Shown: one piece after another, positions 1 to 5,734 of the stretch | How positions within the stretch are numbered: position 1 is the stretch's first letter | Layout of the letters: each line of letters starts with the position of its first letter | Assembly: GCA_029210865.1 (NCBI GenBank) | Contig: JARGGE010000020.1 | Span: 1-15,372, forward strand | Direction: 5' to 3' | DNA length: 15,372 nucleotides | Source: Trueperaceae bacterium | GTDB lineage: Bacteria; Deinococcota; Deinococci; Deinococcales; Trueperaceae | Made by a program: the position numbers and the translations under genes | The notes under the pieces: model-generated | What the model saw: only the letters and a program-made list of their open reading frames with translations | Database searches by the model: none | Told to the model about the DNA's origin: nothing

Positions 1-864
1 GGTCATCACGTTCTGGATCGGGGTGAGGTATGGCAGACCGGTCACCGGATCGAACCGCGAGAACCCCATGGTCGAACCGATCGGCATGGTCGGATCGAGT
101 GGCCGGACGCTGTCGGGCACGTTGAACGGCGCCGTCGGCGCGACCGGCCGCGCCCGGTGCGCCCGCAGGTGCGCGCCCAGGTCGACGACGGTCTTGAGCA
201 GGACGAACAGGACGAGGGCGGCCACCGGCTCGCCCAGCGCCATGATCAGGAACGCGCCCACGACGAGCGTGACGTGCAGCACGACCACCCGCCCGTACGG
301 GCGCGCCATCAGCACGTTCGGCGCCGTCCGCAGGTCCTCGCCGCGCTGCAGCACGTTGCTTACGAACGAGATCCCGTGGCTCACGAACAGCCCCGCGGCG
401 GTGAGGAGCAGACCGCCGCTCAGGTAGTGCGCGGCGATCGCGAGCCCGCCGGCGAAGAAGCCGGCCGGCCCGTCCATCACGGCGCTGGCGAGGAACGGGT
501 CGGTCGGACCGGCGACGACGCCTCCGGGTCCGAAGAGCGTCACCACGAAGAACCCGTGGACCGACCAGAAGGCACCGTAATGGAGCGCGAAGAACCCCGT
601 GAGGAACAGCTTCCCGACCATCCCGCCGAGCCCGCCGGTCTCGCCGTTCGGACCCCGCGTGAGCAGCATCTTGAGCGCCGCGTAGACCCCGACGACACCG
701 TTCTCGAACCAGTAGAGCAGCATCAGGTCGTACGTCGACCACCCGAAGAAGGCGACGCCGACGAGCGGGAACAGGTTGACCGCCACGAGTGCCGCGACGG
801 CCCAGGGTGTGGAGGCCGCGGTGGAAGCGGCCGTCGGCGCGGACGTGGGGGACGAGGTCGACAC
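1..864 (-). CDS. DUF6498-family multispanning membrane protein (3' end off window)
   Basis: A continuous frame of 288 codons opens with GTG at 864 and runs off the left edge without a stop, so the C-terminus is missing. A TAG lies in frame six codons upstream (880-882, the stop of the kinase gene) with no other start between, so GTG 864 is the longest possible start. After a Ser/Thr/Ala-rich N-terminus, hydrophobic stretches lie at about residues 22-42, 46-68, 85-110, 130-165 and 190-235. The segments YWFENGVVGVY, ALHYGAFWSVHGFF and FVSHGISF are the conserved pattern I recognise from DUF6498 membrane proteins. The family has no established biochemical function. It lies 15 nt after the ribokinase-family gene in the same direction, so it may be the tail of the sugar operon, but a promoter-like element just upstream (877-905) could also drive it. 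The function is unknown; family assignment is fairly confident. Confidence 0.75.
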   Translation of the reverse strand, partial: MSTSSPTSAPTAASTAASTPWAVAALVAVNLFPLVGVAFFGWSTYDLMLLYWFENGVVGVYAALKMLLTRGPNGETGGLGGMVGKLFLTGFFALHYGAFWSVHGFFVVTLFGPGGVVAGPTDPFLASAVMDGPAGFFAGGLAIAAHYLSGGLLLTAAGLFVSHGISFVSNVLQRGEDLRTAPNVLMARPYGRVVVLHVTLVVGAFLIMALGEPVAALVLFVLLKTVVDLGAHLRAHRARPVAPTAPFNVPDSVRPLDPTMPIGSTMGFSRFDPVTGLPYLTPIQNVMT

Positions 865-876
865 GGCTACGCGCGG

Positions 877-905
877 AGTCTAGCCCGCGCCGCGCACCCG
901 GTCGA
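877..905 (-). promoter_or_regulatory. Possible promoter for the DUF6498 gene
   Basis: On the minus strand TCGACC (905-900) is separated by 17 nt from TAGACT (882-877). Each matches the sigma-70 consensus at four of six positions, and the -10 box includes the TAG stop of the kinase gene. A start near 871 would leave a leader of only about 7 nt before GTG 864. This is a motif match only. Confidence 0.3.
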
Positions 906-1824
906 CGTCGGCCGCACGCGGGATCGAGGCCTGCGCCCCCGCCACCCCCACGCACAGCGAGGCCGCGATCGTCGCGCGCTCGAGCGCCTCGCCCCACGGG
1001 ACCCCCGCGGCCATCCCCGCCACGAGCGCGCCGGTGAAGGTGTCGCCGGCGCCGGTGGTATCGACCACCGGTACGCGGCGCGCCGCACGCCGGCCGCGCT
1101 CGGCGCCGCGGGCCCAAGCGACCCCGTCGGCCCCCAGCGTCAGCACGACGGTCGCGTAGCGGGCCGCGAGCGCGTCGAGGAGCGCGGCCGGGTCGCGCGC
1201 ATCGGCGCCGCTCGCCAGCGCATCGGCGCTGCGCATCAGCGCATCGGCGCTGCTCGCCAGCGCCGCGGCCTCGGTCGCGTTGACCACCAGGACGTCGACG
1301 AGCTCGGCGGGCAGCGCGTCGGCGCCCACCGGCGGGGCCGCGTTGAGCACCGTGGTCGCCCCGGCCGCGCGCGCCAGCTCGAGCCCGCGCCGCACGGTCG
1401 CAAGCGGCACCTCCAGCTGGAACAGCGCCACCGCGGCGCCAACGAAGGCGCTCGGGTCGAGGTGGTCGGGCAGCAGCCGCCCGTTGGCGCCGGCCTCGAG
1501 CACGATGACGTTCTCGCCGTCGTCGGCGACGAGGATGGTGGCGAAGCCGGTCGGGCCGTCGAGCGTGCGCAGCCCGGCGACGTCGATGCCGTCCGCGACC
1601 AGCGCCGCGCGCAGCCGCGCCCCCTCCGCGTCGTCGCCCACGGCCCCCAGGAAGTGCACCGGCGCGCCCATGCGCGCCGCGGCGACGGCCTGGTTGGCGC
1701 CCTTGCCCCCATGGAAGGTCGCGAACGAGGTGCCGTGCACGGTCGCACCGGGCGCCGGCAGGGTGGCGACGGTCTGGACGCGATCGAGGTTGACGCTGCC
1801 GACCACCACGACGGGGCGATTCAT
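880..1824 (-). CDS. rbsK: Ribokinase-like PfkB-family sugar kinase
   Basis: A 314-residue cytoplasmic PfkB-family kinase that phosphorylates a sugar with ATP. It begins at ATG 1824, whose ATGA overlaps the stop of the upstream oxidoreductase, which implies translational coupling. Visible motifs are the N-terminal VVVVGSVNLD strand, the first PfkB signature around HGGKGANQAVAAARMG, the NxxE motif (N182, E185) that helps bind Mg-ATP, and the second signature DTTGAGDTFTG with catalytic base D261. Length and motif sequence resemble E. coli RbsK (about 309 residues) more than fructokinase or KDG kinase. Directly after NxxE lies an extra segment of three 7-residue repeats (ASSADAL, MRSADAL, ASGADAR) encoded by a 21-bp tandem repeat. 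Because the operon handles glycosides, the true substrate may be a pentose or other product of the dehydrogenase or glycosidases rather than ribose, so the gene symbol denotes family resemblance. Confidence 0.85.
   Translation of the reverse strand: MNRPVVVVGSVNLDRVQTVATLPAPGATVHGTSFATFHGGKGANQAVAAARMGAPVHFLGAVGDDAEGARLRAALVADGIDVAGLRTLDGPTGFATILVADDGENVIVLEAGANGRLLPDHLDPSAFVGAAVALFQLEVPLATVRRGLELARAAGATTVLNAAPPVGADALPAELVDVLVVNATEAAALASSADALMRSADALASGADARDPAALLDALAARYATVVLTLGADGVAWARGAERGRRAARRVPVVDTTGAGDTFTGALVAGMAAGVPWGEALERATIAASLCVGVAGAQASIPRAADVDRVRGAG
1200..1262. repeat. Three tandem 21-bp repeats inside the kinase gene
   Basis: Three consecutive 21-bp units start at 1200, 1221 and 1242, each beginning CATCGGCGC and ending CAGCG with a few internal differences. 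21 bp is a multiple of three, so the units encode three in-frame 7-residue copies of a SADAL-containing motif after the NxxE motif of the ribokinase-like protein. Confidence 0.85.
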
Positions 1825-2837
1825 CGCGCGATCGCCACCGGCGCGCCCCCCCGCACCGCGGACGCCGCGAGCGCCTCGAGCACCGCAACCGTCCGCGCTG
1901 CCTCCGCGGCGTCGCTCACCGGCGCGTCGAGGGCGCGCCCGAGCACCCGGTCGGCGAAGGCCTCGACCATCAAGCGGTACTGGTCGACGCCGTCGACCAC
2001 GTGCCGCGCGGTGACGCCGTCGGCCCCCGTGAGGTCGTAGGCCAAGGCCTCGCGCCCGCCCACGAAGGCGCGGTCGACGTCGATGCGACCCGCGTCGCCG
2101 ACCACCTGAACGCGCTCCAAGCGCGGCAGCGTCAGCGCGCACGCGACGGTGGCGAGCGCCCCCGAGGCGAAGCGCAGCTGGCCCACCAGCTCGCCGTCGA
2201 CGCCCGGCTCGGCGTACGTCGCGAAGGCGCTCGCCTCGACGGGCTCCTCCCCCAGCAGGCGCCGGGCCGCGTCCACCGCGTACGAGCCCACGTCGAGCAG
2301 CGCGCCGCCCGCCAGCGCACGCGACCAGCGCACGTCGTCGGGTCGACGCAGCGCGAAGGCGAAGGCGGCGTGCACCTGCCGCGGGCGACCGATCGCCCCG
2401 TCGCGCACGAGCTTCGCCACCGCCCGCGTGCGCGGGTGGAAGCGGTACATGAAGGCCTCCATCAAGAGCCGCTCGGCCGCCTCGGCGGCCTCCCCCATCC
2501 GGCGGCAGGCGGCGGCGGTGGGCGCGAGCGGCTTCTCGCACAGCACGTGCTTGCCCGCCTCGAGCGCCGCCACCGTCCAGTCCTCGTGGAGCGCGTTGGG
2601 CAGCGGGACGTACACGGCGTCGATCGTCGGGTCGTCGAGCAGGTCCTCGTAGCGTCCGTAGGCGCGCACGTCGGCGCCGAACGCGTCGGCGAAGTCGCGC
2701 GCCTGGCCGGCGTCGCGCGACGCCACCGCGCCCAGGACGCCGTTCGACGAGGCGACGATCGCCGGGACGACGACCTTGCGACCGATGTTGGCGGTGGACA
2801 GGACCCCCCACGTGAGGTACGGCTGCTCGGGTGCCAT
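1821..2837 (-). CDS. Gfo/Idh/MocA-family NAD(P)-dependent sugar oxidoreductase
   Basis: A 338-residue cytoplasmic dehydrogenase of the Gfo/Idh/MocA family, which oxidises or reduces sugars, inositols or amino-sugars with NAD(P). The N-terminal Rossmann domain starts WGVLSTANIGR, and the family hallmark EKP lies at 101-103. The C-terminal domain carries GGALLDVGSYAVD (about 178-190), with the D-x-G-x-Y form seen in glucose-fructose oxidoreductase and xylose dehydrogenase-like members rather than the commoner D-x-G-x-H. Length is normal. Its stop overlaps the kinase start as ATGA, so the two are translated together. It has no Shine-Dalgarno, but TATCGT sits exactly 5 nt before the ATG, suggesting a leaderless transcript start. 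A 54-nt gap separates it from the GH15-like gene upstream. Its substrate cannot be read from sequence; the context suggests a sugar released from an imported glycoside. Confidence 0.85.
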   Translation of the reverse strand: MAPEQPYLTWGVLSTANIGRKVVVPAIVASSNGVLGAVASRDAGQARDFADAFGADVRAYGRYEDLLDDPTIDAVYVPLPNALHEDWTVAALEAGKHVLCEKPLAPTAAACRRMGEAAEAAERLLMEAFMYRFHPRTRAVAKLVRDGAIGRPRQVHAAFAFALRRPDDVRWSRALAGGALLDVGSYAVDAARRLLGEEPVEASAFATYAEPGVDGELVGQLRFASGALATVACALTLPRLERVQVVGDAGRIDVDRAFVGGREALAYDLTGADGVTARHVVDGVDQYRLMVEAFADRVLGRALDAPVSDAAEAARTVAVLEALAASAVRGGAPVAIAR

Positions 2838-2842
2838 GCCCG

Positions 2843-2848
2843 ACGATA
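2843..2848 (-). promoter_or_regulatory. TATCGT -10-like box for a leaderless start
   Basis: TATCGT on the minus strand is followed by CGGGC and then the ATG of the Gfo/Idh gene. The spacing would put transcription start on the A of the ATG. I see no good -35. The same TANNNT-5 nt-ATG arrangement occurs before 10830 and 11717. Confidence 0.4.
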
Positions 2849-2891
2849 CGCGAGGGGCGGACGTCAGGGCACGCCGAACACGAGCGCGCGA

Positions 2892-3953
2892 TCAGCCGAG
2901 CGCCGATCGCGCCAGCACCACCATCGCGTGCGACCACAACAGCCGTGCAGCCGACGGCCCCCACCGGCGCGTCCACCAGTCCAGGAACCACGGGTCGCTC
3001 GTCGCCACCGGCACCTGCTCGGGCAGACCGCCGTCGGAGCGGCGTTGCGCGTCGACCCAGGCGAGCAGGCTCTGGGCCCGATCGGCGCGGCCGGCGCACG
3101 CGTGGTGCCAGGCGAGCCCGGCGGTGAGCAGCGTCCAGGCGCCGCCGCCGTAGAACGTGTCGGCGCGGTAGCGCCGCAGCCCGCCGTCGACCAGCAGTTC
3201 GTCCTCGATCCGCACCAGCGTGCGGCGGAAGACCGGGTCGTCGTCCCGAACCAACGCGAACGGCGTCGCGAGCCAGACCAGCGAGGCGTCGACGTCGCGG
3301 CGCCCGAAGGCCTTCACGAAGACGCCGTCGACGACGCCGCGCGCTCGGACGCCCGCCCAGGCGGTCTCGGCCGCGGCGGCGTGCTCCGCGCCCAACAGCC
3401 GCACCGCGGCGCGCAGCCCGGCCGCCGCCGACGCGAGCGTGCTCGTGTGCTGCTGCGTCCGCCCCTCCTCCCAGGCGTCGTAACAGGGCTCGCCCCAGAA
3501 GGCGGCCAGGTACGTGGCGACCAGGGCCGCCGCGTCGCGCATGCGCCCCGCCGGCAGGGGGCCAGCCGCGTGCGTGCCCAGCGACCAGAGCCATTGGCCG
3601 TAGCCGTCGACCTGGAAGTCGGGCCAGTCGCCCGCTTCGACGGTGCCGTCGAGCCGGAAACGCGCGGGAAGCATGCGCGCGTGGTCGACCGGGCGGCCGG
3701 CGGCGCGGGCGGCGAGCTGCGCGCGCACGTCGACCTCGAGCGCCAAGACCGCCTCGGCCGTCCACGCGTGGAAGCGCTCGGCGCTGGCGCGCTCGCCCAC
3801 GGCGTCGAGCGCGTGCGCGACGAAGGCGCCGTCGCGCACCCACGCGTAGGGGTACTGCGAGAAGTCGGGGCTGGCGACGTAGGCGCCGCCCGGGTGCTGG
3901 TGCTCGAGCAGGAAGCGGACGTCGGCGTCCTGGGTAGCGATTGCGTGGCGCAC
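2892..3953 (-). CDS. Short GH15-type glucoamylase-like glycoside hydrolase
   Basis: A 353-residue protein resembling the (alpha/alpha)6-barrel of GH15 glucoamylases and glucodextranases, which release glucose from non-reducing ends by inversion. Recognisable elements are YPYAWVRDGAFVAHALDAVG (35-54), DFQVDGYGQWLWSLG (112-126), CYDAWEEGRTQQHTSTLAS (157-175) and GGLPEQ (308-313). By analogy to fungal glucoamylase, E162 in WEE would be the catalytic acid and E312 in PEQ the base; both are present, as is the late LLWSHAM helix. The protein lacks the N-terminal beta-sandwich of usual prokaryotic GH15 enzymes (about 600-800 residues) and has no signal peptide, so it should act in the cytoplasm on imported oligosaccharides. 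The start is GTG 3953, decided by AGGAG 7 nt upstream. The gap from the permease stop is 13 nt, consistent with operon membership. Exact linkage specificity is unknown. Confidence 0.8.
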   Translation of the reverse strand: MRHAIATQDADVRFLLEHQHPGGAYVASPDFSQYPYAWVRDGAFVAHALDAVGERASAERFHAWTAEAVLALEVDVRAQLAARAAGRPVDHARMLPARFRLDGTVEAGDWPDFQVDGYGQWLWSLGTHAAGPLPAGRMRDAAALVATYLAAFWGEPCYDAWEEGRTQQHTSTLASAAAGLRAAVRLLGAEHAAAAETAWAGVRARGVVDGVFVKAFGRRDVDASLVWLATPFALVRDDDPVFRRTLVRIEDELLVDGGLRRYRADTFYGGGAWTLLTAGLAWHHACAGRADRAQSLLAWVDAQRRSDGGLPEQVPVATSDPWFLDWWTRRWGPSAARLLWSHAMVVLARSALG

Positions 3954-3966
3954 GGCGGTCTCCTGG

Positions 3967-4836
3967 TCAGCCCTTGAGGCCGGAGGTGGTCACGCCCTCG
4001 ATCACCCAGCGCTGGGCGAAGAGGAACACGACGATCATCGGAACGACGCTGATCACGGTGCCGGCCATGACCAGGTTCCACTCGGTCTGCCCGGGGTAGA
4101 GGCCCTGGAGCGTGGCGAGCGCCAGCGGGAGGGTCATGAAGTCGCGGTCGCGGACGACCAGGAGCGGCCACAGGAAGGCGTTCCACGAGGCCATGAAGGC
4201 GAAGACGCCGAGCGTGGCGAAGGCCGGACCCGAGATGGGCAGGATCACCCGAACGAACGTCCCGAGCGCGCTGGCACCGTCGAGCGTGGCGGCCTCCTCG
4301 AGCTCGCGGGGCACGCTCTGGAAGAACTGCCGCATCAGGAAGGTGCCGAAGGCCGAGAACATCGGCGGCACCACCAGCCCCCAGTAGGAGTCGATCCAGT
4401 CGAGCTGCCGCACGATGATGAAGAGCGGCGTGATCGTCACCGCGAACGGCACCATCAGCGTCGCGAGGTACACCGCGAACAGCACGTCGCGTCCGGGGAA
4501 GCGGAAGCGCGCGAAGGCGTAACCGCTCATCGAGGCCAGCACCAACTGCCCCGCGGTCGTCGCCACCGCCACGAGCAGCGAGTTGCCGAAGACCCGCACC
4601 ATCGGGAAGGCGCTCACCACCCGTCGGTAGGGCTCGAGGGTCGGCTCCTGGGGGATCAGCTGCGGCGGAAGCGCCAGCAGCGCCTGGCCGGGTTTGAGGC
4701 TCGTGGCCAGCATCCAGGCGAAGGGCACGAGCATGACGAGCGCGCCGAGCACCACCCCGACGAGCGCGAGGCCGGAGACCCAGCGCGGGCCGGAGCGGCC
4801 GCTGGCGCCCCGCGCGAACCGCCTCACGCGAACCAC
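3967..4836 (-). CDS. CUT1 sugar ABC transporter permease (MalG/UgpE-like)
   Basis: An inner-membrane permease subunit of a carbohydrate ABC importer, second in the permease pair. Read from GTG 4836 it has 289 residues. A basic N-terminus is followed by hydrophobic segments near 22-44, 85-107, 117-142, 151-170, 205-227 and 254-275. The cytoplasmic EAA loop that docks the ATPase is RELEEAATLDGASALG with its downstream ILP at 198-200. The C-terminus ends IEGVTTSGLKG, the usual ending of MalG-type subunits. There is no ATG and no Shine-Dalgarno near the start. GTG 4827 is an alternative whose GTGA overlaps the stop of a 14-codon micro-ORF that begins at the stop of the first permease. The expected ATGA-coupled start is therefore out of frame, so a frameshift at the N-terminus is possible. 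The partner is the permease at 4865-5734. Confidence 0.9.
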   Translation of the reverse strand: MVRVRRFARGASGRSGPRWVSGLALVGVVLGALVMLVPFAWMLATSLKPGQALLALPPQLIPQEPTLEPYRRVVSAFPMVRVFGNSLLVAVATTAGQLVLASMSGYAFARFRFPGRDVLFAVYLATLMVPFAVTITPLFIIVRQLDWIDSYWGLVVPPMFSAFGTFLMRQFFQSVPRELEEAATLDGASALGTFVRVILPISGPAFATLGVFAFMASWNAFLWPLLVVRDRDFMTLPLALATLQGLYPGQTEWNLVMAGTVISVVPMIVVFLFAQRWVIEGVTTSGLKG

Positions 4837-4868
4837 GGCCGCGGTGCCACGCGCTCGACCGGCTTCAT
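4824..4868 (-). CDS. 14-codon micro-ORF bridging the two permease genes
   Basis: ATG at 4868 overlaps the stop of the upstream permease as ATGA. It encodes MKPVERVAPRPWFA and stops at TGA 4824-4826, which overlaps GTG 4827 of the downstream permease as GTGA. It could be a coupling peptide that carries ribosomes across, or the original N-terminus of the second permease separated from its body by a frameshift. Sequence alone cannot decide. Confidence 0.3.
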   Translation of the reverse strand: MKPVERVAPRPWFA

Positions 4869-5734
4869 GCGAACCGCTTCTGCGCCCTGGAGAAGGCGAT
4901 CGTGACGACGAAGATGAGCACGAAGAGCACCCAGGACATCGCCGCCGCGTACCCCATGCGGCTGAACGAGAAGGCCTGGCGCACGATCCGCTCGACGAGC
5001 ACGGTGGTGGCGCCCGCCGGACCGCCACCGGTCATCACGTACACCTGGTCGAACACCTGGAACGAGTTGATCAGGCTGATCGAGAGCGCGAAGAACAGCG
5101 CCGGCATCAGCAGCGGCACCGTGACGAACCGCAGCTGCTGCGCCGGCCCGGCGCCGTCGATCGCCGAGGCCTCGTAGTACTCGCGCGGGATGCCCTGGAG
5201 CCCTGCGAGCAGCACCACCATCACGAAGCCGGTGTCCTTCCAGACGGAGGTGAGCACCACCGAGAACATCGCCCAGGTGGGGTCGAAGAGCCAAGCCGGC
5301 CCGGCAACGCCCACCTGGGCGAGCAGGAAGTTGACGAGCCCGAAGGCCGGGTTCAGGAGCCACTTCCACACGAGCGCGACCGCCACCCACGAGGCGACCA
5401 CGGGCAGGAAGTAGACCGCGCGGAAGAAGGCGCGCCCGACGATGCGCCCGTTGAGCGCCACCGCCACGAGGAGCCCAGTGGTCATGACCAGCGGGAGGTA
5501 GCCGGCGAGGAACTGGAGCGTGTGGCGGAGCGCGGTCCAGAACTCCGGGTCGTCGGCGAGGCGCACGAAGTTGCGCGCGCCCACCCAGCGCGGCGGGGTG
5601 AGCAGGTCCCAGGAGGTGAACGCCAGCGCGAGCGAGGCCACGATCGGCCCCACCAGGAACAGCGCGAGCCCGATCAGGCTGGGGCCGAGGAAGAGGGCCA
5701 GGGTCAGCCAGCGGCGGGCGCCGCGCTCGTACAT
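4865..5734 (-). CDS. CUT1 sugar ABC transporter permease (MalF/UgpA-like)
   Basis: An inner-membrane permease subunit of the same carbohydrate importer, 289 residues from ATG 5734. Hydrophobic segments lie at about 11-38, 71-95, 104-126, 155-178, 208-228 and 261-281. The EAA loop is REYYEASAIDGAGPAQQ (184-200), followed by the VP motif at 206-207. The segment DQVYVMTGGGPAGATTVL is the typical substrate-path motif of MalF/UgpA-type CUT1 subunits. The start codon shares one base with the stop of the GH31 gene (TGATG), so translation is probably coupled. The next gene is reached through an ATGA overlap with a micro-ORF. No ATP-binding subunit is present in the window, as is common for CUT1 operons that borrow a shared MalK/MsmK ATPase. 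Transport of a di- or oligosaccharide bound by the 8220-9431 protein is the natural role. Confidence 0.92.
   Translation of the reverse strand: MYERGARRWLTLALFLGPSLIGLALFLVGPIVASLALAFTSWDLLTPPRWVGARNFVRLADDPEFWTALRHTLQFLAGYLPLVMTTGLLVAVALNGRIVGRAFFRAVYFLPVVASWVAVALVWKWLLNPAFGLVNFLLAQVGVAGPAWLFDPTWAMFSVVLTSVWKDTGFVMVVLLAGLQGIPREYYEASAIDGAGPAQQLRFVTVPLLMPALFFALSISLINSFQVFDQVYVMTGGGPAGATTVLVERIVRQAFSFSRMGYAAAMSWVLFVLIFVVTIAFSRAQKRFA

Noticed and set aside
880..3843. Long minus-strand frame apparently fusing a basic protein to the ribokinase-like enzyme
   Set aside because: The part above 1824 is an out-of-frame reading of the oxidoreductase and GH15-like genes. The kinase has its own ATGA-coupled start at 1824.
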